Shown: positions 1 to 8,892, counted from the stretch's first letter. The stretch: DNA of 64,000 bases from Burkholderia ubonensis subsp. mesacidophila (GCF_002097715.1 NZ_CP020737.1:2418001-2482000), one strand, 5' to 3'. Notes: generated by a model from the letters alone, not told the origin. A program made the numbers and translations.

Positions 1-16
1 ACGGTGGAAAAAACAA

Positions 17-1246
17 TCAGCGCGCGAAGCGGATCGCGAAATCGCCGGCGGACGGCTCGCCGCGCGCATGCGCGGCGGGCAACCGCGCACCGGCCGCCCA
101 CTCGCCGTCGACGAGCACGGCGGCCGGGCGCGCGTGCGCGACCAGCTCGAGAAACGCCGCGGCGTCGAACGCGGCCGGGCGTTCGCGCGCAGCGGGCGGC
201 CGGTCGTACAGCAGCAGGTCGGCGCGCTGGCCGGTGGCGACGCGGCCGGCGTCGGCCAGCCCGAGCGCACGCGCGCCCTTCCACGTCAGGATGTCGACCA
301 GCTCGGCCGCCGCGTCCCGCGCGCGCCACGCGGCCCGTGCGGCCCGGCGTTCGTGGCGCCGCGCGTCGAGCCAGGCATCGAAGCCGGCGTCGGTGGCCGG
401 CCACGCAAGCGCGGCGATCTCGCCGCCCTGCGTCGGCGTGGCGCCGACGACGTGCGCGCCGCTCGCGCGCAACAGGCTGCGCTCGTGGCTCCCGAGCGGC
501 GCGGCCGGATACGCGAGCAGATGCGCATCGAGCGCGTCGAGGCTGCGCAGCAACGCAACGCCGGAGCACCCGTACGCGTCGCGAAACTGCGTCGCGTATG
601 CGCCGCCGCCGTCGATGCGCACCGCGAAGCGGCGCCTGCGCCGGCGCGCCACCTCATGCAGGGCGAGCACGAGGCGCGGCGACGCCGCGAGCTGCGAACC
701 GATCGCCGGCGCGACGATCACGCGCGCGCAGGCTTCCTCGGCAGCCTGCGCCGCGCGTACGTATTCGAGCAGGCTGCCGTCGACACTGCGGATCGCCGGG
801 CCGTCGTCCGGCCCGACCCAGCGGTCGGCAAGCGCCGCGAACAGCACGACGCGCGCACCGATCCGCGCCGCACGCGGGATGTCGCTCGCGGCGTCGGCCG
901 TGAAGCAGCCGGCCAGCGTGACGCCGCGCGCCAGCGAACGCGACAGCGCATCGCCCGGCAGCGCGTCCGCCCCCGCGCCATCCGGCGCGGAGAACACGCC
1001 GGCAAGCCCTGGCGCGCACAGCAGCCCGCTCGCGTCGACCCGCCGCGGCGCGCGCGAGGCGCCCGCCGGCACGACCGCGACGATCTCGCCCGCCGCGATC
1101 TCGACGTCCGCCTGGCGCAGCACGTGGTCGCGGCTATCGAACACGAGCGTGTTGACGAGCGCCCACGCGTCGTCCGCGCGCCGTGCCGGCGCAACGCGCG
1201 GCAACGCGCGGGCCGGCGTGACGATCAACGGTTCGGCATGCATCAT
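17..1246 (-). CDS. Amidohydrolase-like protein lacking the metal-binding HxH
   Basis: 409 residues if started at the ATG at 1246, which overlaps the stop of the upstream gene (ATGA junction); a second ATG follows directly. The C-terminal part has the usual amidohydrolase ending, with WKGARALGLADAG, then GQRADLLLYDR. The N-terminal composite-domain strand and the CAPGL turn are present. Where active members read PGx(I/L)DxHxH, this protein reads PGLAGVFSAPDG, so the two metal-binding histidines are missing. It is therefore probably not a normal metal hydrolase, and may be a structural or substrate-binding relative. It is the last gene of the 11-kb minus-strand cluster. Family assignment is fair; function unknown. 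Confidence 0.75.
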   Translation of the reverse strand: MMHAEPLIVTPARALPRVAPARRADDAWALVNTLVFDSRDHVLRQADVEIAAGEIVAVVPAGASRAPRRVDASGLLCAPGLAGVFSAPDGAGADALPGDALSRSLARGVTLAGCFTADAASDIPRAARIGARVVLFAALADRWVGPDDGPAIRSVDGSLLEYVRAAQAAEEACARVIVAPAIGSQLAASPRLVLALHEVARRRRRRFAVRIDGGGAYATQFRDAYGCSGVALLRSLDALDAHLLAYPAAPLGSHERSLLRASGAHVVGATPTQGGEIAALAWPATDAGFDAWLDARRHERRAARAAWRARDAAAELVDILTWKGARALGLADAGRVATGQRADLLLYDRPPAARERPAAFDAAAFLELVAHARPAAVLVDGEWAAGARLPAAHARGEPSAGDFAIRFAR

Positions 1247-1482
1247 GCGCCCTCCGTCCCGGCGAGCGTCAGCAGGACGCGCAGCCGGCACGCGCCGTCG
1301 CCGCCCCGCGCGAGCAGGTCGACGACGCGCGGCAGCACGTCGCGCATCCGCCGTGCGCCGCTCGCCGGATAGCACACGTAGCAGCGCCGATTCGAGTAGA
1401 ACAGGTAGCCGTGTGACGGCAGGCGCTCGAAATCCGCGTGCTCCAGCACCCATCCGTCCAGTTCATCCGCTTGCAGTTTCAT
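1243..1482 (-). CDS. Small protein of unknown function (79 aa, CYVCYP motif)
   Basis: The start is the ATG at 1482, giving a 79-residue product beginning MKLQADELDGW. Longer in-frame starts exist upstream, but they run towards the aminotransferase end at 1530 and lack a conserved look. The middle carries the segment FYSNRRCYVCYP, with two close cysteines, and the tail is a basic, leucine-rich helix-like segment. I do not recognise a family. Its stop overlaps the start of the amidohydrolase-like gene (ATGA), so the two are probably translationally coupled. It lies directly downstream of the class III aminotransferase in the same run of genes. Confidence 0.6.
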   Translation of the reverse strand: MKLQADELDGWVLEHADFERLPSHGYLFYSNRRCYVCYPASGARRMRDVLPRVVDLLARGGDGACRLRVLLTLAGTEGA

Positions 1483-1529
1483 CGCGTCGTCTCCCGTTGG
1501 GCGCGCGAACCCTCCGTGCAGACCGCGCC

Positions 1530-2861
1530 TCATGCCGGTTGCGCGGCCGCGCACGCATGCACGACGCTCGCGAAGCGCTCGACCATCTCGTCGATGTCAC
1601 GCTCGGTCGCGATGAAGGGCGGCGCGAACAGCACGTGATTGCCGCGCACGCCGTCCGCCGTCCCGGACCCCGGGTAGATCAGCAGGCCGCGCTCGAGCGC
1701 CTCGCGCTTCAGCCGCGCGGCGAACGCGCCACCGCCGCTGAACGGCGCCTTCGTCGTGCGGTCGTCGACGAACTCGACGCCGACGAACAGCCCCCTGCCG
1801 CGCACGTCGCCGACGCTCTCGACGTCGGCGAACCGTTCGCGCAGCCGCGCGCGCAGTTGCTCGCCGCGCGAGCGCACCGCGTCGAGCAGCTGCTCCTCCT
1901 CGATCGTGCGCTGCACTTCCAGCGCGACCGCGCAGGCGAACGGATGGTTCACATGGGTCTGGCCGTTGCCGAGCACGCCGGTGCCGTGCGCGATCGCGTC
2001 GTGGATCGCCGCGTTCGTCAGCACCGCCGCGATCGGCTGGTAGCCCGCCGCCAGCCCTTTGCCGACCGCGACGAGGTCCGGCACGATGCCGTCGTCGAGA
2101 TACGCGAAGAGCGGCCCCGTGCGGCCCATGCCGGCCATCACCTCGTCGAGCAGCAGCAGCACGTCGTGCCGGTCGCATACCTCGCGGATCTTCTTCAGAT
2201 AGCCCGGCACCGCCGGAACCGCGCCGTTCGTGGAGCCGACCACCGTCTCCGCGACGAACGCGCAGACGTTCTCCGCGCCGAGCGCGCGGATCTTGTCGTC
2301 GAGCTCGCGGGCGAGACGCGTCGTGTACGCGTCGTCGCTCTCGTCCGCGCGCTGGTGGCGGTACGCGTAGCACGGCGACACGAACTCGGCGGGCGGCAGC
2401 AGCGGCTCGAACACCGAGCGCCGCTGCGGATTGCCGGACACCGCGAGGGTGCCGAGCGTGCTGCCGTGATAGCCCTGGCGGCGCGCGATGAACGTCTGCT
2501 TCGACGCCTTGCCGCGCTCGCACTGGTACTGGTACGCGATCTTCATCGCGAGCTCCATCACCTCCGAGCCGCCGGACAGGAACTGCGCCTTCGCGAGCCC
2601 GTTCGACGCGGCGACGAGCCGCTCGGCCAGCTCCTCGGCGGCGGGCGTCGTGAAGCTGCCCGCGTGCGCCCACGCGATCTTGCGCGCCTCGCGCTCCATC
2701 GCCGCGACGATGCGCGGATGCGCGTGCCCGAGACTCGACACCGCGACGCCGCCGCAAGTGTCGAGATAGCGCTTGCCGGCGGCGTCCTCGATCCAGACGC
2801 CCGCGCCGCCCGTCGCGACGATCGGCGCGGCATTCAGGTTCTTGTAGATGACTGCTGACAT
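1530..2861 (-). CDS. Class III PLP-dependent aminotransferase
   Basis: 443 residues, normal for class III (ornithine/omega-amino acid) aminotransferases. Visible landmarks are the SGGSE phosphate/cofactor region near residues 96-100, YHGSTLGTLAVSG near 131-143, the LLLLDEVMAGMGRTG pyridine-nitrogen Asp region (Asp239), and the Schiff-base lysine K268 in VAVGKGLAAGY. It would move an amino group between an amine or amino acid and a keto acid; the substrate cannot be read from sequence. It follows the 44-residue membrane peptide by about 25 bases and precedes the 79-residue protein, inside the amidinotransferase/carbamoyltransferase cluster. It may supply or modify the amine that receives the amidino or carbamoyl group (inference). 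Confidence 0.9.
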   Translation of the reverse strand: MSAVIYKNLNAAPIVATGGAGVWIEDAAGKRYLDTCGGVAVSSLGHAHPRIVAAMEREARKIAWAHAGSFTTPAAEELAERLVAASNGLAKAQFLSGGSEVMELAMKIAYQYQCERGKASKQTFIARRQGYHGSTLGTLAVSGNPQRRSVFEPLLPPAEFVSPCYAYRHQRADESDDAYTTRLARELDDKIRALGAENVCAFVAETVVGSTNGAVPAVPGYLKKIREVCDRHDVLLLLDEVMAGMGRTGPLFAYLDDGIVPDLVAVGKGLAAGYQPIAAVLTNAAIHDAIAHGTGVLGNGQTHVNHPFACAVALEVQRTIEEEQLLDAVRSRGEQLRARLRERFADVESVGDVRGRGLFVGVEFVDDRTTKAPFSGGGAFAARLKREALERGLLIYPGSGTADGVRGNHVLFAPPFIATERDIDEMVERFASVVHACAAAQPA

Positions 2862-2886
2862 GTGCGTTGTTCCGTGACGTGCGTGA

Positions 2887-3021
2887 TCAGGTGCGGTCCC
2901 ACGACGTGGGCGCGCGATGGAAACCCGGGCTGAAGCGCGAGTGGTTGCCGATCCGGCGCAGCCACCCGATCGGCACGAGCACGAGCAGGTAAAGCAGAAA
3001 GGACAGGGTCTTGAGCAGCAT
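2887..3021 (-). CDS. 44-residue membrane peptide resembling the C-terminal part of SxtJ-type proteins
   Basis: This short ORF starts at the ATG at 3021, behind a strong ribosome binding site (AAGGAGACGACC directly before the ATG), 21 bases after the carbamoyltransferase stop. The product has a hydrophobic N-terminal segment (about residues 2-19), then VPIGWLRRIG and a polar tail ending RAPTSWDRT. From memory, SxtJ-family proteins, found beside O-carbamoyltransferases, end in a similar PIGLLMRLFGK...SYW.R pattern but are about three times longer. I infer a shortened SxtJ-like partner of the carbamoyltransferase. The gene is real on translation signals; the family link is by eye only. Confidence 0.7.
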   Translation of the reverse strand: MLLKTLSFLLYLLVLVPIGWLRRIGNHSRFSPGFHRAPTSWDRT

Positions 3022-3042
3022 GGTCGTCTCCTTGGGCTGGCG

Positions 3043-4884
3043 TCAGTCGAGCGGAATCGCCTCGCGCCAGTCGGTCTCTTCTTCGAACGCCGGCTGGTCC
3101 GCGCGCACGAGCACGTGCGAGCCGAGCACCAGCACGTCCATCTCGGTACGCATGAAGCACGCGTACGCCTCCTCCGGCCGGCACACGATCGGCTCGCCGC
3201 GCACGTTGAACGACGTGTTGACGAGCACCGGGCAGCCGGTGCGGCGCTTGAACGCGCGCAACAGGCGCGCGAACGCGGGATTGCTCTCGTCGGTCACCGT
3301 CTGCACGCGCGCCGACAGGTCCACGTGCGTGATCGCGGGCAGCGTCGAGCGCACGTCGTTGATGCTGCCGAGCCCGCGATTCGGTCCACCCGGGCTGCGC
3401 GACTGTTCGGTCTTGATCGCGTCCGCGACCTCGGACACGATCAGCATGTACGGGCTCTCCTCGCGGATGTCGAAGTAGCGCGTCGCATCCTCGAGCAGCA
3501 CGGCAGGCGCGAACGGCCGGAACGATTCGCGGTGCTTGATCTTGAGGTTCATCTTGCGCTGCATGGTCGTGTCGCGCGGATCGCCGATGATCGATCGCGC
3601 GCCCAGCGCGCGCGGCCCGAATTCCATGCGGTCCTGGAACCAGCCGACCACCGCGCCGTCCGCGAGATGACGCGCGACCTCGTCGAACAGCGCGTCCCCT
3701 TCAAGGCGCGTGTAGCGATAGCCTTGGCCGTCGAGGAAGGCGGCGATCTCGTCGTCGTCGAAGCGCGGGCCGAGCAGCGCGCCGCTCATCGCGTCCGCAC
3801 GACCGCTGCCGACGTGCGGCCGGCCGTCGAGCTTCGCGGCGACGTCCATCGCTGCGCCGAGCGCGCAGCCGGCATCGCCGGCGGCGGGCTGGATCCACAG
3901 CGCGTCGAATTCGCCCGAGCGGCTCAGCACGCCGTTCGCGACGCAGTTGAGCGCGACGCCGCCCGCGAGGCACAGGTTGCGCTCGCCGGCCTGCTCAACG
4001 GCGGCGCGCGCGAGCCCGAGCACCACCTCCTCGGTCACCTTCTGCACCGATGCCGCCAGATCGCAGTCGCGCTGAGAAATCGGGCTCTCGGGCCGGCGGA
4101 TCGGCGCGCCGAACAGCCGCTCGAACGCCTCGCCGACCATCCGCTCGCCCTTCAGGTATTCGAAGTAGCGCATGTTCAGCGTGAACGAGCCGTCGGGGCG
4201 GATGTTGATCAGCTCGTCGCGGATCGTGTCCGCGTAGATCGGGTCGCCATACGGCGCGAGGCCCATCAGCTTGTATTCGCCGGAATCGACCTTGAAGCCG
4301 CAGTAGTACGTGAACGCCGAATAGAACAGCCCGACCGAGTGCGGATACGAGATCGAATTCAGCAGGCGCAGCGACGTGCCGTCGCCGCGCCACACGGTCG
4401 TCGAGTGCCATTCGCCGATGCCGTCGATGCACAGCACGGCTGCGCGCTCGAACGGCGACGGGAGGAACGCCGCCGCCGCGTGCGAGCGGTGATGCTGCGA
4501 TGCGATCACCTTCGGCGCATGTCCGAGACCGAGCTGCGCGATCTCCTGGTCGACATGCTCGAGCACGCGGCGCTTCCAGCGCAGCCACTCGGGGATCGTG
4601 CGCGCGAACGCGCGCGCGCCGCCCGTGCCCGCGCTCGCGAACGACGACATGACGCGCGAGAACTTCTCCTTCGGGTCCTCGTAGTAGACGATCGCCGTCA
4701 GGTCGTCTAGACGGATGCCCGCCGCGTCGAGACAGTAGCGGATCGCATTCGCGGGAAACGCCGAATCGTGGCGCACCCGCGTGAAGCGCTCCTCCTGGGC
4801 GGCCGCGATAGGCACGCCGTCCCGGATCAGCGCGGCTGCGCTGTCGTGATAAAACGCCGAGATGCCGAGTATGTGGTTGGCCAT
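3043..4884 (-). CDS. O-carbamoyltransferase, NodU/CmcH/SxtI type
   Basis: 613 residues, full length for the family. It opens with the ILGISAFYHDSAAA motif (His13) and has the HHRSH metal/adenylate-binding motif at 131-135, both typical of the Kae1-like N-terminal domain. The C-terminal YrdC-like domain carries FGPRALGARSI and the HRESFRPFAPAV segment. Members of this family transfer the carbamoyl group of carbamoyl phosphate, through carbamoyl adenylate, to a hydroxyl of an antibiotic, Nod factor or toxin. The acceptor is unknown. It sits between the LysE exporter and the 44-residue peptide, and shares the cluster with an amidinotransferase, as SxtI does with SxtG in saxitoxin producers. Confidence 0.95.
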   Translation of the reverse strand: MANHILGISAFYHDSAAALIRDGVPIAAAQEERFTRVRHDSAFPANAIRYCLDAAGIRLDDLTAIVYYEDPKEKFSRVMSSFASAGTGGARAFARTIPEWLRWKRRVLEHVDQEIAQLGLGHAPKVIASQHHRSHAAAAFLPSPFERAAVLCIDGIGEWHSTTVWRGDGTSLRLLNSISYPHSVGLFYSAFTYYCGFKVDSGEYKLMGLAPYGDPIYADTIRDELINIRPDGSFTLNMRYFEYLKGERMVGEAFERLFGAPIRRPESPISQRDCDLAASVQKVTEEVVLGLARAAVEQAGERNLCLAGGVALNCVANGVLSRSGEFDALWIQPAAGDAGCALGAAMDVAAKLDGRPHVGSGRADAMSGALLGPRFDDDEIAAFLDGQGYRYTRLEGDALFDEVARHLADGAVVGWFQDRMEFGPRALGARSIIGDPRDTTMQRKMNLKIKHRESFRPFAPAVLLEDATRYFDIREESPYMLIVSEVADAIKTEQSRSPGGPNRGLGSINDVRSTLPAITHVDLSARVQTVTDESNPAFARLLRAFKRRTGCPVLVNTSFNVRGEPIVCRPEEAYACFMRTEMDVLVLGSHVLVRADQPAFEEETDWREAIPLD

Positions 4885-4947
4885 GTCGAAGTGACTGTCG
4901 GATTGTCGGTTGTTTGACTTGGAAATGCGCGGGCGCGGCGGGCGGCG

Positions 4948-5628
4948 CTACGACAGACGGTCGTGCGCCGCCGCGACATGCCCGGCGACGGGCCGGTCCG
5001 GCGCGTGGGCGGCCGCGTCGCCGCGTCCCTTCGCGACGAGGCCGTGCAGCGCCGGCACCAGCGAGACAACAAGCAGCACGCTCATCGCGACGTTGAACGC
5101 GCGCAGCGCGCGCGGCTTCGCCAGGTAGCGCCGCAGGAACGTCCCGAAGAACACCCACACCATCGAGCAGGGCGAGCCGAACACGCAGAACAGCAGCGCG
5201 ATCACGAGCACGTCGAACGCATACGTGCCCGAGGTCGACGCATACGTCAGCACCGCACCGACGGCCATCACCCACGCCTTCGGGTTCACCCACTGGAACA
5301 GCGCCGCGGGCATCACGCCGAGCGGCGCCCCCGCCTTCGCGTCGAAGTCGACGGTCGGCGCGGTCGCGATGCGGTACGCGAGATACAGCATGTAGACCGC
5401 GCCGACGACCTGCAGCACGTCGTGCAGCGACGGATAGCGATGGAACACCGCGCCCGCGCCGAGCCCGACCGCGATCAGCATCAGCGGAAAGCCGACGTTG
5501 ATCCCGATCACGTGGCGCATCGTCCGCGCGGTGCCGAAGTTCACGCCGGACGACATCAGCATCACGTTGTTCGGACCGGGCGTCACGCAGGTCGAGATCA
5601 CGAACAGGATGATCGACAGGTAATCCAT
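4948..5628 (-). CDS. LysE/RhtB-family exporter
   Basis: 226 residues with about six hydrophobic segments. It begins with the family pattern near residue 16 (CVTPGPNNVMLMSSG) and has the mid-protein FQWVNPKAWVMA motif. These inner-membrane transporters export amino acids or related small amines. The C-terminal tail of about 25 residues is polar and Ala/His-rich, beyond the last membrane segment. Placement between the amidinotransferase and the carbamoyltransferase suggests export of the pathway product or a toxic amino-acid-like intermediate (inference). The start at 5628 agrees with the family N-terminus. Confidence 0.92.
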   Translation of the reverse strand: MDYLSIILFVISTCVTPGPNNVMLMSSGVNFGTARTMRHVIGINVGFPLMLIAVGLGAGAVFHRYPSLHDVLQVVGAVYMLYLAYRIATAPTVDFDAKAGAPLGVMPAALFQWVNPKAWVMAVGAVLTYASTSGTYAFDVLVIALLFCVFGSPCSMVWVFFGTFLRRYLAKPRALRAFNVAMSVLLVVSLVPALHGLVAKGRGDAAAHAPDRPVAGHVAAAHDRLS

Positions 5629-5644
5629 CGCGATGCGGCTCCGT

Positions 5645-6688
5645 TCAGCGATAGTCTTCGAGGCCGCCGCGCCGGCGGATGTCCACCGACACGCAGTGGA
5701 ACCCGCCGCTCAGGCTGCGCGCATGGCGCATGCCCAGCGGCGCGACGTCGACGCGATGCTTCTCCAGCGCGCGGATCAGCGGCAGCTGCCGATCGTTCAC
5801 GACCGCGAGCGACGGGTTGACCATGATGAAATTCATCCCCTGCCAGATCGACGCGCGCGGATACGACCAGCAATAGCCCGTGTCGACCATCTCCGGACAC
5901 CAGATCACCTCCCAGTTGCGGAAGATCTCCGGCACCTGCGCGCGCGCGATCCGCTCGGGATTCAGCACGACGAGACCGGGCCGCACGAGCGTGATCGTCG
6001 TGTCGATGTGCGTGCCGTCGTACAGCCCCTCGATCGCGTGCACGCGGTAGCCGTCGCCGAGCGTGCGCTGCAGCCATTCGAGGCCGAGGCGATTGCCGCT
6101 CCTCGACACGAGGTACAGGATGTCGCGGCCCATCCGGATCACGTTCGCCGCGTCGAACACCGGCTCGAGGTTCGCGAGGATCCGGCCGTCGGCCGGATTC
6201 GCACGGTACGTCGCGTCGCGCAGGCGCGGACGCGGCGCCGCGATCCACTGCGCGCCGCTCGCGAAATAGTCGAGCAGGTGCGAGCGGTACGCGTGCGACT
6301 CGAAATAGCGGCTGCGCAGCGCCATCGGCGCCTCGATGATCGTGTCGCCGATCGGCAGCAGCACGTCGCGCGGACAGTAGTTGTATTCGCCGTCCGTGCG
6401 CCAGTCGGGCGTGCCGAACGTAGCCGTATGATCGGTCGGCTCCGGGCGGCGCACCGTCACCCCTTGCCCGCGCAGGAATTCGGCGAACGCGTCGAGGTCT
6501 TCCGCCGCCTCCGCGAGCACCTGGTCCGGATACGGGCCCGAAGGAATCTCGTCGGCGCGCGCGTGATGCTCGGCATAGTCGAGCGCGTAGAGGCCCGGAT
6601 CGGGGCGCGGCACCTGCGCGCCGTCCGCGATCCCGACGATCATCTCCTCCAGCGGGTCCCATTCGTTGTGTACGTTGACAAGTGACAT
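5645..6688 (-). CDS. Glycine amidinotransferase family enzyme (SxtG/StrB1-like)
   Basis: 347 residues from the ATG at 6688, which gives the usual N-terminus (VNVHNEWDPLEE). An alternative ATG at 6727 overlaps the upstream stop and would add 13 residues. The catalytic triad of the family is visible: Asp179 in PVFDAANV, His227 in DGTHIDTT and the nucleophile Cys332 in GGFHCVS. The spacing (48 and 105) is close to that of human AGAT (Asp254, His303, Cys407). Such enzymes move the amidino group of arginine to an amine, making guanidino compounds, in creatine, streptomycin and saxitoxin biosynthesis. The acceptor here is not known. It lies directly between the diiron protein and the LysE exporter. 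Confidence 0.93.
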   Translation of the reverse strand: MSLVNVHNEWDPLEEMIVGIADGAQVPRPDPGLYALDYAEHHARADEIPSGPYPDQVLAEAAEDLDAFAEFLRGQGVTVRRPEPTDHTATFGTPDWRTDGEYNYCPRDVLLPIGDTIIEAPMALRSRYFESHAYRSHLLDYFASGAQWIAAPRPRLRDATYRANPADGRILANLEPVFDAANVIRMGRDILYLVSRSGNRLGLEWLQRTLGDGYRVHAIEGLYDGTHIDTTITLVRPGLVVLNPERIARAQVPEIFRNWEVIWCPEMVDTGYCWSYPRASIWQGMNFIMVNPSLAVVNDRQLPLIRALEKHRVDVAPLGMRHARSLSGGFHCVSVDIRRRGGLEDYR

Positions 6689-6723
6689 CACACGGCCTCG
6701 ATGATTGTCGGTCGGCAGTCCGC

Positions 6724-8892
6724 TCATGCGGGCCGCGCAACCGGGGCATGGTGAAACAGGTCCGACGCGGACGACGCGGCGCCCGCGGCCGGCGCGACGC
6801 GGGTCCAGCGCCGCACGCCGAGCTTGCCGAGCCATCGCTCCCGACGATCCGGCAACGGCGCGAGCGACTCGTAGCCGACCCGGATCCGTTCCCAGCTCGC
6901 AGACGTCGCGCCCGCGCCCTGCGCCGCCGCCTGGCGCATGTACGCGTCGATCGCGTCGACCGCCCACGCGGAATGGCCGGTCGACACGTTGTCGATCGTG
7001 TTGTGGAGATCGACGAACTCGGTGCCGAAGCCATAGTGGCGCAGGAAGCGCCGCGCGCTGCGATAGCTGCCGCCGACCCCCGACAGCTCCATCGCGAGGT
7101 TCATCCCGAGGATCTCCGGCATGAACGTGCGCGGCAGCTTGCCGAGGCACAGCCAGTAGACCGGCAGGCGAAACGCCTCGTCGCGAAAGCGCGGGTCGTG
7201 CGCGAATGCGCGGCTGCCGGTCGGCGGCAGTTCGATGCCCATCTCGCGCAGCCCGTCGCGATAGATCTTCGGGTGGTTCAGCGCATAGAGGCCGTTGCCG
7301 AGCTCGTCCCAGTAGGTCTGGAACAGCGCGAAGCCGACCTGCGACGCGGCGAGCCGCCAGTCGCTGAACCCCTGCAGCCACGAGCCGTCGATCAGCGTGA
7401 GCGGCGCGAGCTGCAGCGTCGAATCGACGACTTCCTCGCGCGACGGCAGGTTGGCCGGATCGCTCTGCTCGAATTCGAGCCCGTGCCGATCGTGCTGGTC
7501 GAGCAGCCACGCGCGCAATGCGCCCGCGCGCCACGTCGCGGGCAGCCCGCGGTTGGCGCGGCGCAACGAGCGCGCGGCGCGCGCCAGCCAGTCGCGCGCA
7601 TAGCGCTCGGCGAGCTGCCGCGTGCGCGGCGCGAGCGCCCGCCCCTGCAGCACGAAATACAGCTCGCGCAGGCTCGGCGGCGCGCTGCCGAGCGTCGCGT
7701 CGTCGACGGCCAGCGACAGCGCCGGTTCCGGTTCGGTTGTCGCCGCGCGCGGTTCGGCGGCAACCGCCGCCGGCGCCCCGGCCAGCGAATCGATCCAGCG
7801 ACGGATGATCGCGAGGTCGTCGTCGCTGAACACGCGGAACATCCGGCCGCCCGGGCCGATCAGCGTCGTCACGAGCGGGCTGAGCTCCGCGCGGCCCGGC
7901 ACGACGAGGCGGCTCTTCGCGAGCGTGTCGACAAGCGGCTCCGGATCGCGCAGCGCATCCTTGAACCAGTCGGACAGCACGCGCCCGCCGAGCTTGTATT
8001 CGTGGTGATAGACCATCGCCTCGCGGGCGCGCTGCTGCATCAGCCGCGCCATCGCGAGCCGCGGCGACGCCATGCGTGCGGCCGCGCCCTCGACGAACGC
8101 GTCCCACGCGCGCAGCGCGTCGAACGTCCATGCGAGCATGCGCTCGATGCGCTCGCGCGCCGCCGTGTCGTGCGCCGCATACTGCTCGACCACCCAGCGC
8201 GATTGCGCGGGCGCGTCGAGCCCGTCCACGCGGCCGACGGGCGTGCGCAGGTCGAGCGCCCGCACGTCGAGCGCGCGCTCCGGCGCGTCGCCGAGCGCCG
8301 CCCAGCACGGCGCGAGGCCGAGCGAGCGGAACGCGAGATCGGCCGCCGCGAGCTCGGGGCCGAACGCGTCGGCGCGACGGCTCATCGCGAGCAGCAGCGC
8401 GGGCAGGCGGAACGCTTCGTCATCGATCGAGGCGACCGTCGACAGCTCGAACGGCTCGAGCGCGACATCGGCGAGCGCGGCGTCGCGCAACAGCGCCTTG
8501 AAGCGGTCGTAGCGCGATGCCTCCGGCCGGCCGACGCCGACTTCGCCGGCATGAAGCGCCATGATGCGCAGATGCGCGTCGTCCTCGAACACGCCGGGCG
8601 CGCTCATGCCTTGCAGCCATGCGCCCAGCACCGACGCCAGCGGCGCCGATTGCACGAGGATCGCGCCGGCGAACGCCGCGTCGCCCGCCGAGCGATGCGC
8701 GTCGTCCGCGAGCCGCTGCCATGCGTCGCGTCGCGCGTCGCGCCACGCGGCAATCTCATCGGCCAGCGCGGACCAGTCTCGCGCCGGCCGGCTTGGTTCG
8801 ACGGCGCCCGTTCCCACGAGCCGCGCGCGAATGCGCCGGTCGTCGAGAAAGGCTTCCGGATCGGTCGCCAGTCGATATGCCTCTCGCCACAT
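6724..8892 (-). CDS. Tandem haem-oxygenase-like diiron (HDO) family protein
   Basis: 722 residues, about twice a single-domain HDO enzyme. The C-terminal copy keeps likely metal ligands: Glu530 (DELGNG), His540 (LNHPK), Glu593 (PEILGMN) and His630/His640 (DLHN...TGH). The N-terminal half is a second copy at a constant offset of 413 residues: WLQG 92/505, E117/E530, DEAFRLP 158/571 and E180/E593. It has lost the histidines and is probably inactive. A low-complexity Ala/Glu/Pro linker lies near 371-395. HDO proteins do iron- and O2-dependent N-oxygenation, desaturation or C-C cleavage of amino-acid-like substrates. It is about 80 bases downstream of the 30-residue peptide, and its stop overlaps a possible early start of the amidinotransferase. 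Confidence 0.85.
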   Translation of the reverse strand: MWREAYRLATDPEAFLDDRRIRARLVGTGAVEPSRPARDWSALADEIAAWRDARRDAWQRLADDAHRSAGDAAFAGAILVQSAPLASVLGAWLQGMSAPGVFEDDAHLRIMALHAGEVGVGRPEASRYDRFKALLRDAALADVALEPFELSTVASIDDEAFRLPALLLAMSRRADAFGPELAAADLAFRSLGLAPCWAALGDAPERALDVRALDLRTPVGRVDGLDAPAQSRWVVEQYAAHDTAARERIERMLAWTFDALRAWDAFVEGAAARMASPRLAMARLMQQRAREAMVYHHEYKLGGRVLSDWFKDALRDPEPLVDTLAKSRLVVPGRAELSPLVTTLIGPGGRMFRVFSDDDLAIIRRWIDSLAGAPAAVAAEPRAATTEPEPALSLAVDDATLGSAPPSLRELYFVLQGRALAPRTRQLAERYARDWLARAARSLRRANRGLPATWRAGALRAWLLDQHDRHGLEFEQSDPANLPSREEVVDSTLQLAPLTLIDGSWLQGFSDWRLAASQVGFALFQTYWDELGNGLYALNHPKIYRDGLREMGIELPPTGSRAFAHDPRFRDEAFRLPVYWLCLGKLPRTFMPEILGMNLAMELSGVGGSYRSARRFLRHYGFGTEFVDLHNTIDNVSTGHSAWAVDAIDAYMRQAAAQGAGATSASWERIRVGYESLAPLPDRRERWLGKLGVRRWTRVAPAAGAASSASDLFHHAPVARPA

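Noticed and set aside
234..2858. 874-residue plus-strand open frame across the amidohydrolase and aminotransferase genes
   Set aside because: Spans two convincing minus-strand genes and has no domain; an artefact of high GC.
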